Assembly: GCF_036417845.1 (NCBI RefSeq)
Contig: NC_089981.1
Location: forward strand, 885,501 to 949,500
Reading direction: 5' to 3'
From: Apteryx mantelli
Lineage: Eukaryota; Chordata; Aves; Apterygiformes; Apterygidae
Length of the DNA stretch: 64,000 nucleotides
The position numbers were made by a program, and so were the translations under genes. Positions within the stretch are counted from its first letter, which is position 1. Each line of letters begins with the position of its first letter. Below the pieces are notes generated by a model. That model saw only the letters and a list, made by a program, of their open reading frames with translations. It was not told the DNA's origin and did no database searches. This document shows positions 35,401 to 46,086 of this stretch, piece by piece.

Positions 35401-38400
35401 CTGCCCAGGAGAGACTTAGCAGGGTTTGGTCTCCGCCAAGAAGGGGTAAATCCCACTGGCAGGAAGCCCTCGGTGTTTATCCGTGCGGGATGCAGGCACG
35501 CATGTTCCTGCTGATCCCCGAGATCTGCCCTCTCCCCCGCAGAGCACCAGCAGTGGCAGCTCTCCGGGGGCCGGGATGGCTGCGCGGGCCGGGTTGAGGT
35601 CTTCTTCAGGGGCACGTGGAGCACGGTGTGTGACAGCACGTGGTATGAGATGGAGGCCAGCGTGCTGTGCCAGATGCTGGGCTGCGGGCCGCCCCTCGAG
35701 CGGCCCTCCTTCAACCACACGCTGCCCGGCAAGATGCTCTACGAGTGCACGAGCCTGCAGCCGTCGCTGGCCGACTGCAAGTGGACCTACAACAAGTCAG
35801 CTCCCTGCCACCAGTCCCGGGCAGCCGGCGTGATCTGCAACGGTATGTGACAGCCCTCTGCAGCCGAGGGGGAGCCCCGGGGAGGGGAACTGGGCAGGAG
35901 CTGGAATCGCATCCGGCTTGCCCCTGTCTCCAGCTCTGCCTGGTAGGCGACACCGCCCCTGAGGACTGGCCACCTCCGTGCTCCTGGCTGGCCACGGGGC
36001 TGAGCACCAGCCCGGAGGCTGAGTGCATGCTCGTAGCTGTGGATCCCCCATAAAAATAAGTTGCAACCCTGCCTTTTCTACCCCAGCTAATTCCTGCCTC
36101 CCCTCCTCTCCACGGCCCTTCCAGGCTCCCAGGGCTTGCAGACGCCGGCCCCGATGGAAACGCCGAAACCAAGCAGCGTGACACGCCTGAGCAGTGAGTA
36201 GGCAGGGCAGAGGCAGCCCTGTCCCTGTTTCCCCAGCTGCAGAGCCTCAGTCATGGCCTGAGTCTGGGGGCCACCGTGGCAATCTCTGCCCGGGGAGAGA
36301 TGTGCGGCAGCACCGGCTCGCAGGCAGCATCCGGCTCGCCCACATCGCCGCTGAGCCTGGGGGAGGGCAGGGAGGGGAAGGGGAGTTCCAGGTGTCACGA
36401 GGTGTGTCTGTTCTCTGTTTCACCACTTGCAACCCCCTCCCAGCTGGGGACTGCCTGAGTGAGACGGCCCGGAGCCCTCTGCACATGCCGCTCTTCATCC
36501 TGTGTCTGGTTCTCGGAGCGCTGCTCCTGCTTACCACTCTGGCCTTCATCATCACCCTGCTGAGGATGAGGAAGATGAACGGTAAGGAGCCCTCCGGGAG
36601 CGTGCGCTGAAGCGTCTGCCCACAAAAGAGGCAGTGCTGTGGGCCCGGTCAGGGTCTCCCGGGGCTCGCCTCAGCCGTGGGAGCTGGGCGGCCTGGGACC
36701 CGAGGCCAGCTGAGAAGGGATCCCCCCCACCTCTGTCCTTGCAGCCCACACTGTGTCCTCTTCCTTGCTATCCGGGCCGGTCCTGGTGACCCACAGTGCT
36801 CAGGGCCCTGACGTGCCCTCCGGGGTCTCCAACGACTACAGGCAGATGCCCCCCAGCCTCCAAAAAGAACAAGGTAGGTCCGGCAGGTTGCCCCCCATGC
36901 CTCCTGTCCCCAGGAGGCACCAGGACAGAGCCCAGCCCCTGGCTTGTCCCTTGCCCTCGCTGCCAGCACAGGACAGCCCCGCCACGAGCTGCAGGGCTCC
37001 TCTTGGACGAGCGTCCTCAGCCAGTGGTGGTGGGGAGCCGGCCTCGGGCTCGAGGGCCACGGGGCAGGACATCCCGAATGGTGATGGCCTGGCTGGCGGG
37101 GGTCTTGCCCCGCAGACCTGCCGGTCGCGCCCCTTCTGGCGGACAAGGACTCCGACTCCGACTCCGACTACGAACACTACGACTTCAGCAGCAAGCCGCC
37201 CGTGGCCCTCTCCACCTTCTACAGTGAGCGTCCGCCTCCGCACCCTGGGCTGCCAGCCCCACAGCGTGGCGATGCCCCCACCCAGCCCCTCGTTGGCCCC
37301 CGCGCCGGGGCTGATGCACCGTTCCTCCTCTCTCGCCCAGACTCCCTGCGACGCCAGCCAGGGGAGCAGTCGCTCTCCCTGACGCCGAGCCGGGCCGGGC
37401 CGTTCCCTGCAGAGGGTACGAAGGGCCTGGGGGGTGTCCTGGGGGGCGGGGGGGATCCTGCTTGGTGAGGCTGCTCCTCTGCCCGTAATGCACAGCAGGC
37501 ACGGCGCTGGGCAAGCGGTGGCCCAGAGGCTGATGCCATCCCCGATGCTATGCAGGGACAGCCGCGCTGCCCTCTCGGCCCCGCAGCAGAGCAAGCAGCT
37601 CCTCCAGCTCGTCCGCCTCCACAGAGCCCTACTGCAACAGCAGCGCGGCCGCCCCGTGCCCCTGGGCCTGCCCGCAGCCCCCAGCTGAGAGCACCCACCT
37701 GCACGCAGCACCCCCCGCGCACGGCAGCACCGAAAACCCCCGTGCAGGTGAACCGGGCGCCGGTCCGCACTGACACTCGGGCAGCGGGGCTGCGAGGCTC
37801 CGGGGATAGGGATGGGGATGGGGACAGCCCCAGAGAGGGGAATGGGGATGGTGAGACCCCAGGGGATGGTGAGACCCCAGGGGATGGGAGCAGGGATGGG
37901 GACAGCCCCAGAGAGGGGAATGGGGATGGTGAGACCCCAGGGGATGGTGAGACCCCAGGGGATGGGAGCAGGGATGGGGATAACCACAGGGAGGGGAAAG
38001 GGGATGGTGAGACCCCAGGGGATGGGAGCAGGGATGGGGATAACCACAGGGAGGGGAAAGGGGATGGTGAGACCCCAGGGGATGGGAGCAGGGATGGGGA
38101 TAACCACAGGGAGGGGAAAGGGGATGGTGAGACCCCAGGGGATGGGGGCAGGGATGGGGATAACCACAGGGAGGGGGAAAGGGGATGGTGAGACCCCAGG
38201 GGATGGGGGCAGGGATGGGGACAGCCACAGGGAGGGGAAAGGGGATGGTGAGACCCCAGGGGATGGGAGCAGGGATGCGGACAGCCACAGGGAGGGGGAA
38301 AGGGGATGGTGAAACCCCAGGGGATGGGAGCAGAGATGGAGAAAGCCACAGGGAGGGGAAAGGGGATGGTGAGACCCCAGGGGATGGTGAAACCCCAGAG

Positions 38401-38853
38401 GATGGGAACAGGGATGGAAGAGGCCAGTAAAAGACTCTGATTTTCCCAGCTCCCCCGGGAACGCCCCACACGTCTGTCCCTGTCCCAACGCTCTCCCACC
38501 CCTGGGTGCCCATGTCTCCTGCAGAGCCTAATCCTGCTGACAGCTCCAGCACCTCGTCGGGGGAGTGGTACGAGAACGTGCAGGCTGCGGAGCCAGCCGG
38601 GGACCCACCTGCACGCTCTGGTGAGGATGCCGTGCTGGCAGAGGAGACAGGAGCAGGGCTGCAGAGCACCTCTGCCCCCGCAGCATCCAACACGGAGGCT
38701 CCTCCTGCAGCCCCAGCTCCCTGCCCTTTCCTCCCTGACTGGCTTTTCACTGCAGGTTGGCCAGCTCCTTCCTGCCCCTCAGGGGGACATGCACAGGACC
38801 CTGACACCTCCGAGGGCAGCGACTACGATGACATCCAGGCCTCTGCCTACTGA
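26448..38853 (+). CDS. CD6: CD6 T-cell differentiation antigen (three-SRCR receptor), complete
   Basis: CD6 is a type I lymphocyte surface receptor that binds ALCAM/CD166 and tunes TCR signalling. Exons: 26448-26502, 34206-34277, 34577-34930, 35031-35339, 35543-35842, 36125-36193, 36444-36581, 36745-36873, 37116-37223, 37341-37415, 37556-37747, 38525-38620, 38756-38853. The total is 1,995 nt, 664 aa (human 668). Exon 1 is a signal peptide ([18 protein letters not shown]). Exon 2 is a short N-terminal linker. Exons 3-5 are one SRCR domain each ([20 protein letters not shown] in SRCR3). Exon 6 is the stalk. Exon 7 is the membrane span (about residues 402-426). The tail keeps [10 protein letters not shown] with PPVAL (exon 9), [14 protein letters not shown] (exon 12, the SLP-76-docking tyrosine region in human) and SDYDDI at the end (GADS-binding region in human). 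Every intron is phase 1. The first exon rests on phase, donor and signal peptide, so it is less certain than the rest. Confidence 0.94.
26503..34205 (+). other. CD6: CD6 intron 1 (7.7 kb), no gene recognised inside
   Basis: Apart from one old retroposon fragment near 28.76 kb and a (TG)n tract at about 32634-32649, the intron is unique sequence. I find no conserved frame with splice sites. Lymphoid genes often keep enhancers in such an intron, but nothing here lets me place one. Confidence 0.5.
28755..28865 (+). repeat. Old sauropsid-type interspersed retroposon fragment
   Basis: AGAATGGCCATACGGGGTGA, then AAAGGTTCCTCCAGCCTAAT and GTGGCCAGT follow in the same order as a widespread repeat of turtle and crocodilian genomes, recalled as GGCCATACTGGGTCAGACC, AAAGGTCCATCTAGCCCAGT, AGTGGCCAAT. 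The copy is heavily diverged, without target-site duplications I can see. The family name is not certain to me, and the match is from memory. Confidence 0.4.
37799..38430. repeat. 60-bp minisatellite in CD6 intron 11, about 10 copies
   Basis: Units of exactly 60 bp (starts at 37981, 38041, 38101, then +1 at 38162) contain GGGGATGGTGAGACCCCAGG and CACAGGGAGGGGAAAGGGG. The array sits between exons 11 and 12. Because 60 is a multiple of three it creates a long plus-strand frame with a 20-residue repeat, but that frame differs from the exon 11 frame, which reaches a stop soon after the donor. It is therefore not coding. Confidence 0.92.
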
Positions 38854-39380
38854 GGCTGGCAACTGGCCATCTCTGGGCTGCCCGTTGCCCTCCACCTGCC
38901 CAGCTCCAGGGAAGGGGGTCTCGGCTGCTCCGACACCACAGGACTAGCACCCGAAGAAGAAAGCCCTAGTCCAGGCCAACGCCTGGACAGACAGGCATAG
39001 CCACCAACCTGCCCCAGGAGGAACCAGCACATCCCCCAGAAATCGATCCCTTGCGGCCTGGACCTGACCTGCTTGCAAATGCCCACAGTACTGTGGAGCA
39101 GCTGGGCGGTGGGTGGGGGTACACTGCGGTGGGGGGGCTGAGACGGCTCCACGGATGGCAAAGGAGGGCACAGCCTCCTGGGTGGGACCACTTGGCATCT
39201 CGCTGTGGCCATCTCCTCTGGGCATCTTCTCCGGACACCTCCTCCATGCTGGGGGTGGGGAAGGCAGTGTGGACACCAGACCCAGCGGCACGCTTGGATA
39301 GGACAGGGATGCTCAGAGCAGGCGAGCTGGGGGGCTATGCCAGGCTCCATGCTGCAATTAAAAGCTTTTCCCAGTGGGTA
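38854..39380 (+). other. CD6: CD6 3' UTR with variant poly(A) signal ATTAAA at 39357-39362
   Basis: This is unique sequence after the CD6 stop (38851-38853). The first poly(A)-type hexamer is ATTAAA at 39357-39362; no AATAAA is seen nearby. The end at about 39380 is inferred from that hexamer. Confidence 0.55.
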
Positions 39381-40600
39381 GCTGAAGCAGGTCAACGTGT
39401 CCTGTGGCCGTGGGTGGCTGGGGTGGTTGGTAACTATCCCCACAGCAAGGCTGGTTCTCCAGGCACCTTCCTCCAGTCCTGTGCCCTGTTGTTCAGGGAC
39501 CCAGAGAGCAGCGTTACCAAAGCACCGGTCAGAGCCAGCCCTGAGCCAGGACTGAGCACTGCAAGCTCCAGCGGGGAGCCCAGCTGCAGGCACATGCCAA
39601 GCACCTGGCACCTTCTCCTCCTTGAGGAGCATCTTCTCCAAGAGCTCTTGGAGGCAGGCGGTGAGGTCAGGGCTGCAGGAAGGGTGCTTTCTCCCTGCCG
39701 TGCACCACTGCACGGCTGCTGGAGGATGTGGTTTCCCCTGCCCAGGGCCAGGAGCCCATGGCAGGTAGCTCCCCAACTGGGCATGGGCATGGTGGGAAAA
39801 GACAGACCTCCTGTTCCGCAGCCTGCCGCAGCAGGGAGGGGATGCAGGTCACAGGGATGCGGGGTGGCACGGATGTGGGGTGGCAGGGATGTGGGGTGGC
39901 AGGGATTGGGCTGGTAGTTCCCTAACCATCCCTGACACCCAGTGGCTCTGCAGCGATGAAGCCAGAGCCCACCCTGGGCTTTCCCATCCCCTGCCAGGCC
40001 ACGGTCCTCCACAGCCCGGGCCCTGCTCCCAGGGACACATGGGCCCATAAGTCCTCACCAGGGTGCTCGAGGGATGCTGGCAGCCGGGGGCCAGTCCATG
40101 GCACAGCTGTGTCCCTCCGGATCCCATCTCGTCCTATCTCCTCCATCCTCATGGTCCCTGTCCTTGGCTGAGCCTGAGGAGGAGCCCAAGGCAACGTCAC
40201 CCAGAGCCGAGGGCAATCGGTCACCGGTGGTCTCAGTGACTGTACCCAGCCCAGCTCAAGCCCCCCAAAATCCCCGACTGAATGCAGCACCCAGTAATCA
40301 CCCGTGGGGACCGAGGACCACACGTGCCCAGCCCTTGCAGCCGGTGGCCCCCTCCTTCCCCCGCATCCTTGGGGTGCCCCAAGGGCTTTCCAGGTAGCCC
40401 CGCGGCGCTCCGCTGCACAGCGAAGCGCAGGGTGCCGCTGTGCCCCGCACAGCTCTTTCCACTGGAAAACCTAACCCCGACGCGATGCGCATCTCCCTGC
40501 CTCGGCTCCTATCTACCTGCCCATCTGCGGGTTTCCATTTCCCTCCTGCGAGGACAGCTTCCTCCCGCCGAACCCCTGCTCATCACAAGGCGGTGCTGGC
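39381..40600. other. CD6-CD5 spacer, left part, nothing recognised
   Basis: This is unique, moderately GC-rich DNA with a short run of GGGGTGGCAGGGAT-like repeats at about 39862-39910. No supported gene or RNA is seen. Confidence 0.5.
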
Positions 40601-42330
40601 GGGCCCGCGGGCACCTTTTGTGGGTTTATTTTTGGGGGGGGGGGGGGCCCACCCACCGGGACCTACCTCGCAGCCGCGGGTTCAAACCCGCCTCAGTGGA
40701 AAATTTGCCCCCCTCTGCCACATCCTTCAGCTGTTTACCGAGGCGAGCGGCCCCGGCAGCGCGAGAACAAAAGGGCCGCGCCGCTTGCCGCAAGAATGGA
40801 GGAAGCACCGAAATAGCAACGAAGCGGCCCGCCGCTCCCAGACAAAGGGGAGAGGAGACAAGAGAGGCGAGCGCCAGGAAACGGCTGGCTGGCTGGCTGC
40901 GAGCGCGCAGGGGCTGGGGGCACGGGCCGAGGGGCTGCGGGGGGAAAAGCGTGCTGCTCGCGCATCGGCGCCCGGGCAAGCTCGCGAGGCGCTGTGGAAT
41001 GGGACCTCGAGGCTGCGGAGAAGGCGGCAAAGTCCCCCGCGCGTTTGCGAGGGTGCTCGTCGGCGCCGCGTTGGCCCCCCCCCCCCCCCCCCAGCACGTC
41101 CGGGAGCGGCTGCATTGCCCCGTCCCCGGCGCGGCCCCACCGACAGCATCCTCAGCGCGGAGCACCGGGGCGCTCCGTTCACCCGGGGGGTCCGCGGTTC
41201 CTGCCCGGGTTTCGGGGCGAAGGGGCGGAGGGGCCATCTCCAGCCGCGAGAGCGGTACGTCAGGGCCAAACGTTTATTCGACAGCTGCTGCGAAGTGCCG
41301 CTTCCGCCAGCAGTGGAGTTATTAATGCACTCGCGTGTCGGTGGCAGGCGCTAAGGAAAAATCACCTCCGTGATCACCAGGATAATAACGCCACGGCAAC
41401 AGCTAACAAGCCGGTTCATATTCACACCGAAGGCAGCTCCTACATTTTAAATGGCTGCTTCTCGCGGGCCGGGAGCGCATTAGTACATCCAGTCACTCCG
41501 CCCGTCCCCGACCCCCCTGGAAAGGTTTTATAACTGTCACCATCTGTCACAACGCATAGACGATGCCCTCCTCTCGCGCCCAGATTAAGGGCCGGGTCGA
41601 TGTGCATCGCGGGCAGCTTGCAGGGGCGCTGGAGCAGAGCCGGCGAGCGAACGCTGCCTGCAGCATCTCGGAGCAGCTCTGGCCTCCAGGTCGGAACTCC
41701 TCTCCAAGGGGAGACCTGGCCTGCCGCCCTCCATGCATCCCGCAGGATTTAGGCACCTTGGGGTGATTAGGGTAAGGTTTGGGATTCTCAGGGCCAGACT
41801 TCGCTGTCGCAGGGCTGGCTGAGCTACTGGTGCAACTGGCACAGAAGCTCATCTTGCGTGACAGGCCCAGCTCGGTAGGGATTTCCCAGCCCGGCCTTGG
41901 CGGCCGAAAGCCGCTGGCCCGGGCGAGAGGAGGCACCGCCGCTCCCGACGGCTCTGCTTCCCCTGCACGTTCCTCATCCAGCAGGTCCGGCGCTGCTGAA
42001 CCCATTTGTTTCAGCGTGAGCCTGCAACGAACCCAGCAACCCAAAAGCGAAGCACGTCCTATCGCCCGAAGAGCACCCCGAGCGCGCGTGCGCGCGCTTC
42101 ACAGCACCGTGCAACTGCAGCAAACCGGCACCCTGCAGGAGATCAAAACGCGCTGCCTGTGCAGACGCGCTCGTGGCGGGCTTGCTGCTTCGAGCCGCCA
42201 CGTGAGGAGGGACGAAAGGCTGCAAACCGCCCCGGAGCCCGCGCTCCTCCGCCCTGCGACGCGGCCGTGAATAACTGAGCAGGGCTGCCATCGACTCTTC
42301 GCGCGCCTTGCTGCAAAGCGCAGCCAGACG
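40600..42330. promoter_or_regulatory. Orphan CpG-rich block between CD6 and CD5
   Basis: This is a dense CpG region with GGGGCGG boxes, a G run at 40633-40646 and a C run at 41076-41092, about 4 kb upstream of the CD5 ATG and past the CD6 end. Two overlapping plus-strand frames of more than 300 codons cross its left part, but their sequence is low-complexity R/P/A/G with no domain and conflicting frames. No known gene start belongs here. It could be a distal promoter, an enhancer or the start of a non-coding transcript. Confidence 0.4.
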
Positions 42331-43228
42331 TGCAAACGGGGGGAGCGCTCTGGCGCGAATATTTACCAAAGAGCAAGCGTTTAGCCCGGAGACTTACCGA
42401 CCCAGCAACACCGCCAGCGCCAGCTGCTTTCCAGGAGGCTGCTTGTGTTTCACGGGTGATAAAACCTGGCTGAAAACAGGGATCAGAAAGGCTAAAAATC
42501 ATACGGGAGTGCAGCCAGAGCAGACACCGGGGCATTTCCCAGCACGGAGGTCATGGGGGGAAAAGGAGTGTTGCTTCACGGAGGGAAAATTTTGCAGGAA
42601 TTGTTATTTTTCATCAAGCCAAAATGTTTGTTTCGCTCTGGTGTTGAAAGCCGGTGGTCAACGTGGAAAGAGCCCTGTGGGATAGCAGCGTGTGTTTGCC
42701 TCTTTGTCGTTATACCGCAGCAGAAGGGAGAAAAACAAGAGGGGTGAGAAATAGGGAGGAAAAACTCCTTCTGCACTTCTTAAAATTCTTTTCCAGCTAG
42801 AAAACAGTAAAAATAATTTTCAGAAACCTGACCCTTGCCCGCTTCCACCCGTGAATAATATTAGAAATGATAACCGAGACTTGGAAGATGCCTTCAGCTG
42901 CTGTGATTTTGGCTTCATCTTCCTAACACCCTCTAAGCTGCATGAGCAGGACTTACCCGTCAGGGCTGAAAACAGCCAGTGCAAAGACCCGGCAGCCAGC
43001 AAGGGGTCCAAGTACCACCGAGAACACCCAGATGTGGAGGCAGTGCTGATGCTGGCCTCCTCGGCAACCCACGGGGATCAACCGGTCCTCCCTGACCCGA
43101 GTGCTCCCACCCGGTGCACCACCTTCATCCCCTGCTCCAGCGGGAGCGAGCAGAGAGCCCTGGGCATGGGGCAGCCTAGCGGAGGGTCACCAGCCCCTGA
43201 GAAACCTCCCCGTGCCATGCTGGCATGG

Positions 43229-44165
43229 GGCATCTCTGCCGTCCTCCCTGACCATCTCTGCCGTCCTTCCCGACCATCTCTGCCATCCTCCCTGACCATC
43301 TCTGCCGTCCTCCCTGACCATCTCTGCCATCCTCCCTGACCATCTCTGCCATCCTCCCCGACCATCTCTGCCGTCCTCCCTGACCATCTCTGCCATCCTC
43401 CCTGACCATCTCTGCCGTCCTCCCTGACCATCTCTGCCGTCCTTCCCGACCATCTCTGCCGTCCTCCCTGACCATCTCTGCCCTCCTCCCCGACCATCTC
43501 TGCCGTCCTCCCTGACCATCTCTGCCGTCCTCCCTGACCATCTCTGCCGTCCTCCCTGACCATCTCTGCTGTCCTCCCCGACCATCTCTGCCCTCCTCCC
43601 CGACCATCTCTGCCGTCCTCCCTGACCATCTCTGCCATCCTCCCCGACCATCTCTGCTGTCCTCCCCGACCATCTCTGCCCTCCTCCCCGACCATCTCTG
43701 CTGTCCTTCCTGACCATCTCTGCCATCCTCCCTGACCATCTCTGCCATCCTCCCTGACCATCTCTGCCATCCTCCCTGACCATCTCTGCCATCCTCCCCG
43801 ACCATCTCTGCCGTCCTCCCTGACCATCTCTGCCATCCTCCCTGACCATCTCTGCCGTCCTCCCTGACCATCTCTGCCGTCCTTCCCGACCATCTCTGCC
43901 GTCCTCCCTGACCATCTCTGCCCTCCTCCCCGACCATCTCTGCCGTCCTCCCTGACCATCTCTGCCGTCCTCCCTGACCATCTCTGCCATCCTCCCCGAC
44001 CATCTCTGCCGTCCTCCCTGACCATCTCTGCCCTCCTCCCCGACCATCTCTGCTGTCCTTCCTGACCATCTCTGCCATCCTCCCCGACCATCTCCGCCAT
44101 CCTCCCTGACCATCTCCGCCATCCTCCCTGACCATCTCTGCCTGTCCTTCCCGAGCATCTCTGCC
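43229..44165. repeat. 22-bp minisatellite, about 42 copies
   Basis: The 22-bp unit is GACCATCTCTGCCGTCCTCC followed by CT, with variants CCATCC, CCCTCC, CTGTCC and CCTTCC. The unit contains no stop in any minus-strand frame, and 22 is not a multiple of three, so all three minus frames stay open for 336-429 codons and encode a 22-residue repeat (REDGRDGQGGWQRWSGRMAE type). A block of 20 units is duplicated at an offset of 440 bp. Confidence 0.97.
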
Positions 44166-45505
44166 CACCGCCTGCCACCCACCCACTGCCCCAGCAAACT
44201 TCCTCTTGAGTCGTGGAAAATCTTGAGCCCAGCACTAGTTTTGAGGCAGGAAACTCCCAGAAGAGCTGTGGGGGGGGGGGCCTGGGCGCTTGGTAGCACA
44301 GCCGCGGATTCGGAGAGCGTGGCTGGGGATGCGGGGTGGAGGGTGAGCCCTGCTGCTCCCGCCTTCCTCCCCCAGCCCCGGCGCTCGGCAGGGCCCGAGG
44401 GGAGAGCGGCCAGCCCTTGCACCAGGTCGCAGGGCAATGCCCAAGCGGGCGGGATGGGGCTGCCGCTGTGGGTCACGGGGAGGAGGCAGCGAGGCGCAGC
44501 GAGCCCTTGCCTTAGGACGAGGGACCGGAGAGGGTGCGAGGAGGGGGACGGCGCTTGCTAACCTCATCGAACAGCCCCCCCGCCCCGGGCACAGCAAGCG
44601 GTCCGGCATCCAGGCGCGCGTGATAACCCTCTCCCCTTCGCAGAAACGTCGCCAGGCCAATGGAAAAACAGTCATCTTCTTCGTTAGCATGCATGACCCG
44701 GATTCGGAAGGACTGATTAGAGCATAACCGATCAGCGCCTCTCCCTCCCCACGTGCCCTTGCAGGGCCGTGCAGTTTCCCGGGATTAACAGGGAGAAACG
44801 GGAGCAGCCCGACCCGTCACAGCGCATCCTGGGGGGGGCAGGAACACCCGTCGCCGGCCGAGGGGCAAACGCCACACGCTGGCGTCGGGGGTGCTGCCGG
44901 CGGGGCACGTGGCCGGCCAGCCCGGGCCGCTCGCGCGCGGCTCCCGCGCGGTGCGGGGCAGGAGCCGGCGGCTCGTGCAGCGCCGGGCGCTGCAGATTTC
45001 CTGCCCCGGAGCCGCAAAGCTGCTCACCTCGGCTGGCGACCGCAGGCGGCGATAAGGGAGTAAATATAGAAGGGGGAGAGAAGAAGAAAGCTGGCGAGGG
45101 CAAGGGGAAGTGTTGCTGAAGCAGGGGAGGCTGTTTTTGTTGGGGACCGGCGTTACGTAAGAGCCACCTCATGTCTCTCCGGGTGGCATCCCAGCCCGGA
45201 CCGACCCTCAAAGCCAGGGGCGTCGAGTTTAGTGGCAGCCACTGGTTTTCCCCACCGAAATCCGGCGTCGGCTCTGCGGGCAGCATGATCCTGCACGGAA
45301 ATAGTTCACCGACACCCATAGTCAAGGGACCTGCTGCTGGAATTGGGATTTCTCCCCCCACTGAAGGCAGCTTGCTGCCTAATCCGACTATCCTGAAACC
45401 CCTGGTGTCCTCCCCGGCTCGGTGCGACCCCAGCCCTGGAGGGTCCCAGAGCCAGGCTGCTCCAGCCAGTCTCACCCAGGGAGGCAGCTGGAGTGTCACC
45501 GGACA
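44166..45505. other. CD5 upstream region, no gene recognised
   Basis: This is GC-rich unique sequence between the 22-bp array and the GGATGG array. A short G run lies at 44271-44280. No exon is supported. Confidence 0.45.
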
Positions 45506-45825
45506 GGGATGGGGATGGCGATGGGGATGGGGATGGGGATGGCGATGGAGATGGCAATTGTGATGGCGATGGGGACGGGGATGGTGATGGGAATGGGGTG
45601 GGGATGGAGAGGGGGATAGAGATGAGGATGGAAATGGGATGGGAAATGGGGGACAGGGATAAAGATGGGGATGGAGATGGGGATAGGATGGAGACGGGAA
45701 TGGGAATGGAGGTGGGGATGGGATGAAGATGGGGATGGGGATGGAGATGGGGATGGGGCTAGGGATGGGGATGGAGATTGGGATGGGATGGGAATGGAGA
45801 CGGGGATGGGGACGGGGACAGGGCC
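45506..45825. repeat. (GGATGG/GGGGAT)n hexamer-like minisatellite upstream of CD5
   Basis: About 320 bases of imperfect GGGGATGG and GATGGNGAT units give an almost pure purine-plus-T strand. The array ends about 55 bases before a strong splice-acceptor-like site and 260 bases before the CD5 ATG. Confidence 0.9.
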
Positions 45826-45879
45826 AAGTCCTCTGGGTTTCTTCTCTCCTCATCGCTCTTTCTCTTTCTTATTCTGCAG

Positions 45880-46086
45880 GATCCGGCAAGGAAGCTGACG
45901 GGTTCAGACTTCAAACGAGCAAAATGTGACGCAAAAAAACCACAGAGGGAGGAAAAACAGCCTGTTCCTCCCAGTGCCCCCCCCCCCCACCGCCCTTCCC
46001 CGGGCCGGGTAGCAGAGGCGTCAGCACCCCGAGCGCCTCCCGCTCAGCCGCCAGCGCCGGGGCGGAGGAGGCAGCCGGCGGTCCCG
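45880..46086 (+). other. CD5: Probable CD5 5' UTR, behind an acceptor-like site
   Basis: TCTTTCTCTTATTCTGCAG ending at 45879 is a good acceptor. If used, an upstream non-coding exon exists and the leader runs 45880-46086 into the ATG. The leader contains a minimal start-stop element, ATGTGA, at 45924-45929. The alternative is a transcription start within this stretch. Confidence 0.35.

Noticed and set aside
36836-38807. Large minus-strand frames (392, 426 and 550 codons) over CD6 exons 8-13
   Set aside because: They are shadows of the intronic 60-bp array ([14 protein letters not shown]-type repeats) and of CD6 exons on the other strand.
40282-41354. Overlapping plus-strand frames of 347 and 304 codons between CD6 and CD5
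   Set aside because: Two different frames are open over the same GC-rich DNA, with no domain, no splice support and biased R/P/A/G composition. I kept it only as a CpG-rich block.
43078-44476. Three overlapping minus-strand frames of 336-429 codons encoding RDGQGGWQRWSGR-type repeats
   Set aside because: They are the same 22-bp minisatellite read in three frames. No splice signals, no unique protein sequence and no start context single out one frame.
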